From Xestospongia muta (lineage: Eukaryota; Porifera; Demospongiae; Haplosclerida; Petrosiidae): a stretch of 64,000 bases of DNA. Positions 51,606 through 62,900 of the stretch are shown piece by piece. Below the pieces are notes generated by a model. The model had not been told where the DNA came from. It ran no database searches and saw only the letters and a list, made by a program, of their open reading frames with translations. Position 1 is the stretch's first letter, and each line of letters begins with the position of its first letter. Where the stretch lies: the NCBI GenBank assembly GCA_963693285.1, contig OY848927.1:1676501-1740500 (forward strand), given 5' to 3'. The translations under genes were made by a program, and so were the position numbers.

Positions 51606-53852
51606 CTATAGTGGGCCAAGAGATTTTTGGATTAATAGTTCTAGTTCTGATGTGGCTACTTTAGCATCTGCATCTACATCTACTAAGGGTGGTGTTAATG
51701 CTGCTCTATAAAACACCCTGTATGAAAACAAACAATTGAACTATTGTATTATGAAATGATACTCACTCATGAGAATATTTACTACGAACAGTTGATGTAT
51801 TCCCCTTAGGTTGACTAACAAGGTTATTTAATCTATGTACTAATGGTAGGAGTTCTTCTAGTTTATACCCACTGTAGTGCTGAAGTGTAGGAGTCTAAAG
51901 AAACACACATATATGATAACATTGTTACGAATGCATTAACTATCTGTTATACCCAAGATCCTATTTTCTTCATTCTGATAGCTAAGTACATTGAAGCTGC
52001 AGCAATATGAGATGGCTTGTCAGAAATAAAGTCATATTCTTGTAATGTACTTTCACTGATGTATCGTGCTAAAGTATGGGTTTCCATACTAGCATCAGCA
52101 GCCTATAATGAATAGATAGATGATCGTTGCTACCATCATTATAGTCATCTAATTGTTTAAAGATCTTACTCTTGCTAATCTTCGAAGAAACCGATAAGCA
52201 ATTGGAACATTAACATCATAATTTAAAGTTGACAATATCTCTCTCTCCATACTCAATAATTCATTGTGTTCGTATGCATCATCACAAAGATATATAAAAT
52301 CATCTACCAAAGGTGGACTTAATTCCTGAGAAAGATAATATTATAATAGTTATAAAATTAAAAATTGCTCACCTCAAATTTTGCTGCTACTAACATAGAA
52401 GTTGCTCCTACAAGTTGCAAGTACTCCTTTTTTACTTCTACTTGTTCCAAGTATCTATCAACTATCTTAACTGCCAGGTACAATGTTTCATGAAATAGCT
52501 CAAAGTTTTCTTGAACTTCAACCAACCAATCAATAAGAATAGCACGCATTGATGCATTTATAAAAGGCTGGTGATCAAGATATGGTGAGATTTCAAACTT
52601 CTCCTACAAACAGAAAACAATGTAATGAAACAAATACACTCAGTTTAGTTCATTCAGGTGTATGCAGTATTTTAATAACTTCTCTTTGGATCATGTATTC
52701 ATAAATGCTCGGAGCATATTCTGATGAGAAAAGTGGATCATGAGCTTCAGCTGTGAAAGACAATGAGTCAATGTAGAGACATGTTGGCTCAATACCTTCA
52801 TCAATGTTTTTCCATAAAGGAGAACTATCTGCTTTTAATTGAGTGCTTTCTTCCACATCACAAAACTTCTCATCAGACTATAGGTAAAAAGAAAATAATA
52901 TTACTATATTACCATAAATGCTCGGAGCATATTCTGAACAAAGAATATGAATAAATTTTGATGTAACACTGTATCTAAGGTGTATTCTTACCCTAAAACT
53001 ATCGTCATCGAGCGTGGTAGCCTCTAAAACACTTCGTACCATAGTTATTGGAGTCGCTTCACTGGTATAACAAACATAAGAGAAATACATTATCCTATAT
53101 TACATATACACAACACAGATTATACAACTTGTGGTTTAACATTCACACGCAGATAGTAGTAAAGCTAGCATAGGTGAAGTACTTTTATCCATAATATTAA
53201 GCAATTTAAAATGTTTCAAGTAAAAGCATTTCATTTATGGAATCATTAAGTGAATTTCAATTAATAACTTTAAACCAAGTACTTTAGCACAAGTACTTTA
53301 AAGTAATAGTACTAAAGTTATATCTACAGTACATTAATGCTAATATAACACAACATGGACAGGGCTTACAGTAGACCCTTTAGTTTTACTCACTTAATTT
53401 CCATTAAGTCATCAGGAGATTTCTTGAGAAGACGTTTTGATCTACGTGGCTGATCTACTTGAGATAGTGAAGACACTTGAATTGGTTCAACCATTATTGG
53501 AACAGCCTATAACAACAGGGTTGTAGCTTATATAGGCCCATACCACTAGTAATTAGATTAAATGTGTATCTATAAACCTACATTTGTAATGTTGCCTAAT
53601 GCATTTCTTTTAGCAACAGGTAGGTCCATTGAAGTTGGACTGGACTGGCGTTTGACACCATTAGCAGGACAATTCTCAGTGTCTGGGGAGGATCTTCTCT
53701 ACAAAGAGATTGTAAACCATGTTTGATGTGCCACAGAAAAATATCTGTGTCACATAATATCTAAATACCTTAACTTTGTTATGCTTTCCATTTTCCTTGA
53801 TAGCCTGTAAAGCCTTTACACTTGAGGCTCTTTGTTGTTTCTGTCTCAGCAT
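51606..53852 (-). CDS. CCNB3: cyclin B3
   Basis: Mitotic cyclin that activates CDK1. The start MLRQKQQRASSVKALQAIKE at 53852 is followed by RSSPDTENCPANGVKRQSSP and a destruction box, RNALGNITN, for APC/C-dependent degradation. A basic NLS-like stretch (RRSKRLLKK) and an acidic linker follow. The cyclin box starts MRAILIDWLVEVQENFELFH and ETLYLAVKIVDRYLEQVEVK, then LQLVGATSMLVAAKFE, VDDFIYLCDDAY, NVPIAYRFLRRLAR and HYSGYKLEELLPLVHRLNNL; it ends QKSLGPL. WLVEVQENFEL with the LxxEYD/IAAASMYLAIRMKK arrangement is more like B3 than B1/B2. The N-terminus is short compared with the giant mammalian CCNB3, as in most invertebrates. A non-coding 5' exon near 53970 is likely. Confidence 0.93.
52701..52724. 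repeat. 24-nt segment of cyclin B3 exon duplicated in the next intron
   Basis: The 24 bases here (coding SEYAPSIY on the minus strand) recur exactly at 52914-52937, in the intron just upstream of this exon in the gene. Core: ATGCTCGGAGCATATT. The intronic copy still reads CSEYAPSIYG but is not near splice sites that would use it. Confidence 0.9.
52914..52937. repeat. intronic copy of the 24-nt cyclin B3 segment
   Basis: Exact second copy of the segment at 52701-52724. It points to a small local duplication, or to a partial exon duplication now mostly decayed. Confidence 0.9.
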
Positions 53853-54302
53853 TTTCTTTTCAAATAAGAGATAAGTTATGTTTAAAAGGTAGAGTAATAT
53901 TTGGGAATGAGACTAGTAAAATAAAGATCTAGGTTAATAAGAAGTATAAAGGGTATAGATAGACTAACCTGAACGTACTTTAGTGTCAATAAGTTGTCAC
54001 AATCAGTTAGCCTGTGTTAGATATTCAGCTCAGCTGTAAGGGCATCTTTTGTATTTCCCACTGTAGCAGTTAATGCTGCTATACGATTGGTCAATTAGAG
54101 TAGGGCGGTAGCCAATGAAATTGCATACATTTGAAGAACTCATGTGACTGACTGTCCACGCCCTTCGCTTACAATCATCGAAACGTGTAGCATAATAGTG
54201 CCAGCAAACATTCAATCACGATTGTTTTGTATAAGGGTATATTGCACGATACACGAATTGTTGAATTTTTGTTACTGAAATATTTAACAAAAATAAAATT
54301 TA
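53853..54302. promoter_or_regulatory. cyclin B3 upstream region
   Basis: 450 bp between the dyskerin stop and the cyclin B3 start, both genes on the minus strand. It includes a likely non-coding exon ending with a GTTAG donor near 53970 and, between about 54060 and 54130, CCAAT-type boxes in both orientations (CCAATGAAA; ATTGG in CGATTGGTC). CCAAT/NF-Y boxes are usual in cyclin B promoters. Confidence 0.45.
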
Positions 54303-57300
54303 TCAACACTCAATTTCAGAAACGCTTTTCTTATGTTTCTTTTTCATCTTCTTATGAGTAGATTCAGTTTCTTGTGTTACCTACCATGAACAAAACAGAC
54401 GAAACAATAGTTGTTTGATGAAAGTGATGTGCAATAATAACATTGTAAAGAGAAATTAGAATAACTATTATTTGTACCTATGCCATTAAATAGGATTATC
54501 ACAATTACTATAACCTAATTAATTTGTCTTACTGTGTCATCTTCACCAGAGTGTTCTTGTTCTCTCTTTTTCTTCTTTTTCTTTGCCTTATGACTGACCA
54601 CTTCTTCTTTCTCTTCTTTTACTATATCTTGTTGTGGTGGCTGTATTATGATACAATAAATGTATACATTATATACCTTAATTGAATACCTTAGAAGGAG
54701 TAGTCAATTCAGTATCCATTGGCACAGGAGTAGTCTTTGATGGTGAACTAAATATATTTAATAAATTGCTCCAGTAAACAAACATGCATTCTATATGATT
54801 AATTGTAATATATTCATAAGATCCCTAACTCACAGTTCTAATTCTTTGATTATTTCAGAAGGAGTTTCAGGTAATACCTTGCCAAATTTACCTAACTTTC
54901 CCTCAGCTATAAGTTGTTTTTTTCGAATGGCCTAAAAAAACAATTTTTCAATCTTACATTTACTAAATAGCATGCAAAAACATATCACTGATAGCACATA
55001 ACATCTTTGCTGACCTTGGGTCCCAAACCCCATTTTCGAGGGTAGACATCTCGACTCATAATTACTCGTTTGATTTTAGCACAAAAGCCATGATCACATG
55101 TGACCATCTCAGAAGTAGACATCATAGCTACACCTACATATAAAGTTATTTACAAAAGCAGTGACTTAGTTTGAATATCATGATAAAACTCAAATTACAT
55201 ACCATACAACTTCGGAGCTACATGGGATATCAAATCAATCTTACCTAGAGCTACTGCTTCTCCTTTAGTTGTCATAATGACTATATCTTGTCCAGGATCT
55301 ATACCTTTATCAAATCTTAACACGCCAGGTATAAGGACCTTTGCTCCATAACATACAGCATTGACCTAGTAAAAACAGAAGTGATATCATAAACTATATA
55401 TAAATACTTACAGCACTGTCTTTGATAACAATTCGCTTGTGTGATGTGAGGAGGGCTTCTAATGGTTTCACAATTCGACGCATATATGACTCTACATTAA
55501 TACATTTGTAATTTGTATATAAATTTATGAATTATACCATCTCTCATATTGTCCAACTGCCACTGAGCATCCAGAACATCATGCATAGTAGCCATTTCCA
55601 TCTATAGGATGTAATCCCAATATCAATTTCAGGTGTTATGGAAACATTCTACTATTTATATAATGCTTACATTTTCAGACTGTATTCCAGATCGAACTCG
55701 TCTTAATTCAGCCATATGAGCACCAACCCCTAAAAGTAATCCAAGGTGGACACAGAGAGTTCGAATATATGTACCAGCTTCACAACTAACCCAATAAACA
55801 GCTATAAGCAGAAAGAAGTCCCTATAACACAGTAATTTATTGTGATCTTACCAAGGTGTTTTTTTTCATTGTACTCTAATAGCCGGTTCTCATAAATTGT
55901 TCGAACTCGAAGTTGACGTTTTACAGCTGAAATAAGAGGAGGACGCTGAAATAGAGCACCCACTAGTTTCTGAAGAGTCTACAGATTACAGATTGAAATC
56001 AGAATTAGTATAACACAAGATATCAAAATATATGATATATGTAGTTTACTTCCTATCAGAAGCAGCCTCTGAACAATCTCATCATTCTTATATCCAGAGC
56101 AAGAAATCATCATTTAGGAAGATATCATGATGTATATTACACTTACTAGAGCTACTTCACTCTCTTTCACTTCACTGTGTATCTTGACAACACAAACATA
56201 TTCTTTACCTGTGGTAATTTACAGTCAAGTCAACATAGTCTTATACCAAAGAGGTAATTTGTAAAAAGCCCTTAATTAGATATCATTATTGACCTGCTCC
56301 TTGTTGTGACTTGACAAGTCTTGTAGCTCTATCAATGCACACTATAAGACAACCAGTTACTTGTGGATCCAATGTACCACTGTGACCTGTCTTTTCAACA
56401 CGAAGGATTCGCTTTATCCATGCAACCACCTAAAACCAAACAGCACAAACTTGACTTTTAATATATTAACTTAAATTACAGAAAACAGGATAGAAACACA
56501 ATACCTCGTGTGATGAAGGATTAGCTGGTTTATCCAAGTTTATAAAACCATGACGAATATAGTGTTCAATGGGTCTACGAAGAGGGGGACATCCAGAATC
56601 CAAGGGTGTGTAATGTCCAGTACGGACTATCATTTGATGGTAGTTCTAACAATAAAAATATTCTAACAAAAATAATCAAATCAAAACAGCTGTTGAGATC
56701 AACAAAGCTGGGAACCTATTGTTTCAATAAGTAAAATAACAACAATATATATACAATAAATGGTGACTTCTGCAAAGATAGTGACTTATTATGTGGTATG
56801 TGTACATGGCTGAGCTGGGTGAAGGACTGGTTGATACCAGTCCAGTGATTATTTTCACTCTTCTGTCTAACAAAGTTTTAATCAAAGTTTTTTTTACATC
56901 TTGCATGTTAAGCATATGCTTTAAAGTTTGAGGTCTAGGTCTAGTGGTTAAGATTTGGTTTACCTATTGTGGTGTCAATAACCACTTGTGAAATATATTG
57001 TTAGTGTAAGTAAACTAAAGCAAATAAAGCATAATATTTACTTGAACAATGCTGCAAAAAATCAATTTTACTGGTATATATGTACCATACGTATTACATA
57101 CCTGTTCAATGAGCTAAATAATTACATTTGTACCTTTAAAAGTAAAGGCCAGGTTGATGTATCTAAAGGAGGGATAGTTGACTGCGGCTTGATTACAAAA
57201 TCATGTTCCTGAAATGACAAGGTAGACATCAAACGCAGTCTTTTAAAGGAAGTTTACCTTTGAAAGTTGTTCTCCCTCGACAGTATCTACAGTTATAATA

Positions 57301-57430
57301 TAAAAGTACCAGTAACTTACACTACTAACATCCCGCTAGTTGAAGGCAATCTTAACTTAAGAATATTACAACCTTCTTATTATGCTGTACCTTCTAGCTT
57401 GCGCTTTTTTGATTTCTTTTTTTCAGCCAT
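54303..57430 (-). CDS. DKC1: dyskerin / Cbf5 H/ACA pseudouridine synthase
   Basis: Catalytic subunit of box H/ACA snoRNPs and of animal telomerase RNP, nucleolar. Start [14 protein letters not shown] at 57430 (Lys-rich nucleolar signal); end [13 protein letters not shown] before TGA at 54303. Visible blocks: [20 protein letters not shown] (dyskerin N-terminal region), [20 protein letters not shown], then [20 protein letters not shown] (TruB motif with the catalytic Asp of GTLDP), [41 protein letters not shown], and the PUA domain ([31 protein letters not shown]). The closing part is [11 protein letters not shown] followed by Lys-rich repeats. About fourteen short exons with in-phase joins. 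An intron carries a box C/D snoRNA candidate. Confidence 0.95.
56049..56121 (-). ncRNA. box C/D snoRNA candidate in a dyskerin intron
   Basis: 73 nt on the coding strand of the host. A perfect 7-bp terminal stem (CTTCCTA with TAGGAAG) encloses C box ATGATGA (56107-56113), a second ATGATGA as C' (56079-56085) and D box CTGA (56056-56059). A degenerate D' (CTGG) lies before C'. The guide regions would be the bases upstream of D (TTGTTCAGAGGCTGCTT) and of D' (GATTTCTTGCT). All elements are in the right order and spacing and lie inside an intron, the usual animal arrangement. The rRNA target was not identified. Confidence 0.85.
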
Positions 57431-57706
57431 TGCTACTAGAGCACATGTGACAATATCGCCATGTGGCCATGTGGCCAATGTGCTTGATATTGAGCGTGCG
57501 CAGTGTAAGGTAAGGTACACGTGTCGCGAGGGCTCTCTGTGTTTGTTCATCTTGTAGAATCCTTTTGAATCGGAGAAGGTACGATTATAAAGTACTGTTG
57601 AGTTTGAAAATTTGTTTAAGAGTTTATTCATTTACATATAAAGTATATTAAGTGATGATGATATTATTATTGTGTGTGTGATAATCTAATTCTATGATTT
57701 ATAGAT
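57431..57706. promoter_or_regulatory. divergent region, dyskerin / RPL8, with 5' UTR intron
   Basis: About 276 bp separate the two start codons, and part of that is an RPL8 leader intron. A GAGCGTGCGCAGTG motif (about 57491-57504) resembles an NRF1 half-site and is among the few CG-containing stretches. The RPL8 leader appears to be spliced: donor GAGAAG|GTACGA near 57581 and acceptor TTTATAG at 57704, two bases before the ATG. Confidence 0.6.
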
Positions 57707-59733
57707 ATGGGTAGAGTTATCAGAGCCCAAAGAAAGGGTAGAGGAAGTATTTTTAAGTCCCACACAAAGCATAGAAAAGGGCCAGTTAGACTCAGAGCTA
57801 TCGACTTTGCTGAAAGAAAGGGTTACATCAAGGTATGTGTGGATACTGATAACTAAACTATAATTAGTGTCTATAAATGTTGGTTGATGATAAGAACATA
57901 GCAAGTTTTAGACTATAGTTTGATGTTAGTGCTGTGTTTTGAGTTGGGAAGAATGCACCCAGAGGTTATTAGATTAAATTGGATTTATTATACCTGGAGT
58001 TAATAGATTGTCATAAATTGCTGTTTACCATTGAGCACTGAAGTTTAGTAGCAGGCAGTATGTTGTATGTTATCAGGTCTATAATGTGTATTCTAACAAC
58101 TTACCGTATTTCCTCATGTAAACGCCTAGGCATTTATTTCTTATCTTGACTATAAAAGTAGGCATTTAATTGAGGTAGGCGTTTATTCGGTGATGGGTGT
58201 TTATCAGTAACTTATAAAGTAACCATGTGTTGGCCCCACCTACCGATATGGAGACACTCAAGAAAAATAGCATTGTTACTGGCCACCATATCTACCAGAC
58301 TATATGGACTGCATTTATTGGAGAGATGCTGCCAGCTGAGATAGAAGAAGACAACCTGTATGATAGATATGCCGTATCGTTAATGAGAGACGGCAAAATC
58401 GTAGGACACATGCCGCATTCCATCTCAAAAGTTTCATGGCACTTTTTAAAGCATGGAAGTACAATAAAGTGCGAAGCATTAGATTTTGAAGTTTCTTCAG
58501 CGACTTGTACGGCACAGAGTTTAAAAGTTGATGTCAAAGCTTCGGTGACTTTCTTTAGATGCCACCATAATTATAACACAAGAAACCATGTGGCGTATTG
58601 ACCACACCAAGCCGTTTATTCGAGACTGGGTGTTTATTACGCTATTTCAGCCATGCTGCTAGGCGTTTATTTGGGATAGGTGTTTCTATGAGGAAATATG
58701 GTATGTGTAACACGAGGTGCAAAGGAAGTATTGTGTAGTTGTTATCTTATAGGATATTTAGATGTAAATACAATATGTCGTCTTATTGTTAGGGTATAGT
58801 CAAAGATATTATACATGATCCTGGCCGTGGAGCTCCATTGGCACGAATTACATTTCGTGATCCTTACAAATACAGACATCGTGGAGAATTATTTGTAGCA
58901 ACAGAAGGAATGTATACTGGACAGTTTGTCTATTGTGGCAAAAAAGGTAAAATTAAATGCTACATAGATACTGTGCATGTTTGGACCATAAATGTATGTA
59001 CATCACATTCCTTATTTTTTAGCTCATTTGTCTGTGGGTAATTGTTTACCATTGGGTTCAATGCCAGAGGGTACTATTGTATGTGCTATGGAAGAGAAAC
59101 CAGGAGACAGAGGAAAGATTGCAAAGGCTTCGGGTTTGTTATTTCATATTGAAAGTACACTAGTTCTTATCATTTATTTACATTAGGTAATTATGCTACA
59201 GTTATTTCTCATAATCCAGATACTAATAAGACAAGAGTAAAACTTCCATCTGGAGCTAAAAAGGTACATGGATACAGTTAACTCAAAGAAAAACAATTAA
59301 CTTTCAATGTCACTATTTTACTGATGCTGATGTTGATTTTTTCTATTTGATGACTGTCATGTGTTATTACAGGTTGTTTTAAGTAATTGCCGAGCTTTAG
59401 TAGGTGTTGTCGCAGGTGGTGGAAGAATTGATAAACCTTTATTAAAAGCTGGAAGAGCATACCACAAATACAAGGTTAAAAGGAACTGTTGGCCACGTGT
59501 TAGGGGTGTGGCTATGAATGTAAGCCTTTGTAATTGTGTACTTTTATTTACAAGCAAGTTGTCTACTTTAGCCTGTTGAACATCCTCATGGTGGTGGTAA
59601 TCATCAACACATTGGAAAACCAAGTACTGTTAAGAGAGGTACTCCAGCTGGTCGTAAAGTTGGTCTGATTGCTGCCAGACGTACTGGTAGATTACGAGGA
59701 GGAAAATCTTCAGGCAACCAAAAAGATGAATGA
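57707..59733 (+). CDS. RPL8: 60S ribosomal protein L8 (uL2)
   Basis: Core protein of the large subunit near the peptidyl-transferase centre. Start [20 protein letters not shown] at 57707; further blocks [23 protein letters not shown]-type [120 protein letters not shown] and the end [10 protein letters not shown] before TGA at 59731-59733. Full length for the family (about 257 aa). The [10 protein letters not shown] loop includes the His that is hydroxylated in human RPL8. Coding exons begin at about 57705, 58795, 59024, 59187, 59373 and 59572. The first coding intron holds a 598-bp transposon, the largest insertion in an otherwise compact gene. Confidence 0.97.
58104..58701. mobile_element. 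TA-flanked inverted-repeat element with HIRAN-like ORF (598 bp)
   Basis: In the first coding intron of RPL8. The left end CCGTATTTCCTCATGTAAAC and the inverted right end CCATATTTCCTCATAGAAAC are terminal inverted repeats, with TA on both sides (58102-58103 and 58702-58703). Subterminal GGCGTTTATT-type motifs recur on both sides in opposite orientation. No transposase; one plus-strand ORF fills much of the interior. The TA target fits a Tc1/mariner-type mobiliser. Confidence 0.88.
58245..58601 (+). CDS. HIRAN-like domain ORF carried by the element
   Basis: A continuous frame reads [60 protein letters not shown] and [20 protein letters not shown], then a less conserved tail, about 118 aa. G-x-x-x-Y...G-E-x-L...E-x-x-N-x-x-D-x-x-A-V-x-L-x-x-x-x-x-x-V-G-H fits a HIRAN domain (the 3'-end DNA-binding module of HLTF/Rad5). 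A near relative lies in the other element at 26485-26661. The frame may be intact; whether it is expressed from within the RPL8 intron is unknown. Confidence 0.6.
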   Translation, partial: DMETLKKNSIVTGHHIYQTIWTAFIGEMLPAEIEEDNLYDRYAVSLMRDGKIVGHMPHSISKVSWHFLKHGSTIKCEALDFEVSSATCTAQSLKVDVKASVTFFRCHHNYNTRNHVAY

Positions 59734-59919
59734 ACAACGCAAATGTATATTTCATGTACATTATGCCAAAGAATTTTATTATTCTCTTTCAAGTGAAGTT
59801 ATGTTTGGTTGATCGTATAAAGTACCATAACAGTATACAAATTTATAAAGAGGGCAAAGACGTTATTAATATAACAGTAATAATTAACATAGTTTCATGA
59901 TACCAACATGATAATACCA

Positions 59920-62900
59920 TTATTTGTGGACTCCTAAATAAGCCATACTTGTAGTCAATGGATTAACTCGAACAATATGGTCTGGAATCTAAACAGTGAA
60001 ATATGAGTGATTGAATTATGTTAACATTACAGGATGCTCCACACTGTATCTAAATGTTTCTCACTTGAGCTCCCATTCTAGAGAGAAATCTATTCCGAAC
60101 ATGAAAGGCCGTTGATGGACGAAGAGGGTTAACAGTAGCTCTAGCACCTTCAGCTTGTATATCGGTTATTCCACCTGGTGTTAAACTATTCCTATAGTAC
60201 GTATGTGAAAACAAGGCAATTTGCAAATGGAGTTCACCAACCTTTCGGCATTTTTATTAGCTTCTTCCTCTTCCTTTGCAATTTTTTCTCTGGTCCATGC
60301 AGATAAGTTGAGTACACCTCCATAGCGGGTGGAGTCTATAATGTACAGAGCTATGCCTGTTATCAATGCACCTGTGAAGATAAAAACGTTGATAAAGATT
60401 ACCACACTTATTGTTATAACTATAATGTTTAAAAGATACCTAGGACTGACAACTTACAACATAAGCAAATACAAAAGAATACTTCAAGTATAAGATATCC
60501 CACATTGTCAATAATAGATCCAGCTACAATAGGTACAATAGCTAGTCCAAGATTTTGAACAGACTGCATTCTAAAAAGATTTTTTAAAATAATTGTTGTA
60601 TGCTTAATTAAGTGAAGATGACTGGCACAAATAAAGTAATTATTACTTCTAATGTAGAAGAGATACTACAAGTGATTACCCAAAAATAGTCAAATTCCAG
60701 TACTACATGTTGTATATATAGGAGATCAGACTGTTACAATAAAGTAGTGCAGTGGTTTATATGAAACTTGCAATATTATGTTACTAGGATTGGAAATGGT
60801 GGCACACACGATCCCATAGACTCAAATGAATATTCAATTCTATGGGATTATGTGTGTGTGCTCTGTGTCCAAAGAAATCAACTAATTTTTATTACCTGAA
60901 AGTGCAAAGTGAACACATTTTGAAGATTTCCTTAAAGAATCAAGCTCATTTCTATAAGTATTGATCAACATGTTGTCTACATTCTAAAACCAGTTGATGT
61001 TTTGGGACTCTTGCTTCATATTTAAACCACTTTCTCTAAAGTAAGTCTTTACACATTAAGCTAATTCAGTTGTGAGTGAAAACAAAATACCGCTGTGTTG
61101 GATTAGCTGACTGTAATAGTTTTACTATGAATTGATAATTTCAATTTTTGTCACTCTCCATTATTAGTGTAATAAGCACATATAATTGTGTTGTACTTTA
61201 TGGGACAAGGAGCATGCATGGTGTTTCCAATCCTAGTTACATAGTCTATACAATCAATAAATCACACTAATGCAACTGCCACACCCATAACAAGGACACA
61301 CCTTCCAAAAGTACTACTGTTATTGCTATGGGAAGTGGAGATTCTTCCACATATGAATAGTCACATTAACCTGATGATCAAGTTTGGATCACTTGTAAAT
61401 TTATTATTGTTAATATAATAACTTTCAGTGTATTAACAAGACTTGCATATTAACTATTAAGAGAAATTGGTCACTTCGTCAGGCAATAGTAATGGTCTTA
61501 TTACTACCATATAGTACTTAACATTGACATGTTAACTAATTTTACATGAAATTTTACAGATCTGATGTTACTCCATTATTGCTTATAATAAATAACCAGT
61601 AAATTTGATTGACTATAACTGATCATAGTACAATGTCACTTAGAGATGTGCTTTTGTGGTACAATATTTCATTACAAAATATAACTGAAGGATGAGACAT
61701 TTTTAGCTAAGTATTTTAAACACTTAAAATAGCCAGGAAAGCAAGTTTAGTAATATACAAAGAGTAGGCTTGAAAACATTATTTATGATGAGAATATGCA
61801 AGTCAATGGTGAAGAATGTATGACACATGTGGTCTAAACATGCATGGTTATGACTGTCATCTGGTGAGTCTGAAGTAGATTTTTGTCTGTGTTGGATATT
61901 GGCTACTTCAAGAGTTTTATTAAACCTCTTAATGGATGACTGATATCTGCTTAGTCTTGTTTGTATTTGATTTAACTTACACAAACGCTACATAGATATA
62001 GTCAATATTCAGCCATATTGAAGAGCTAGACATCCACTATGTACATTACATTTTATAGATTGCTACATTTTAAGTGGTAAGAACAGTCTCCTTACATTCC
62101 ATAAGCAGTTCCTAATTGATGCTCAGGTACTATGAAAGCTACAAGAGGCCACAAAGCACAAGCCAATATAGAATAGGCTATACCCATACCAATCTAAAAA
62201 ATGAAACATTTTTGCTTATTGGTTTATCGAACATTGATATTTCATTTACCATAGCTAAATAAGGTAAATAAATTTGTCCTCCTGCAAAACCAAAAGCTGC
62301 ATGACAACCAAGAGTAGCGACAATACCAAAGTTTACTATAATATAGAAAAAAGCATTGAATATGTGTATACACTAAAGTTCATTACACTCTAGAAATCTA
62401 CTTCTATACCATAAAACTTACACCAAACTAAATTAAATCCTGTCTTGTCCACAGCATATCCAAACACAGGAGATGCTCCAGCAGATATCAAATACACTAA
62501 ACTATTTACAATATTTGCAGTACTAGCACTAAAACCATATTTATCTTCAAGGAATATCCTAAAGATTAAATGAAACAAATAAACAGGACAACAAGTCAGT
62601 ACTTACGTAGCTACACCAATAAAAGGAAATACAGTGACATAATATGCTACACAGACAATAAAAATAAGCCAAAGTGTAAGCGGGAAATCCTTCACATCTT
62701 TTAAACTGATCTTCTCTCCTACAAGATATAGTGTTAACTAAATGTCCATAATAACTGACTCATTAGGTCAGTATCAAGTTTACATACCCTCTCCTTGTTT
62801 TCTTTTAGTAATTCTCTCTGCTCTTTTGTCAAACAAACCTAAAGCAACAGCAGCAACAAGAGAGAGAATACAGAACCCAAACCCTACATAAAAATAAGAG

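Noticed and set aside
57655..57705. GTGATGA motif in the RPL8 leader intron as a second C/D snoRNA.
   Set aside because: No CTGA D box and no closing stem within range.
57878..58045. TTGATGATAAG and a later CTGAAG in RPL8 intron as a C/D snoRNA.
   Set aside because: The C box lacks the starting purine, the spacing is about 150 nt and the flanks do not pair.
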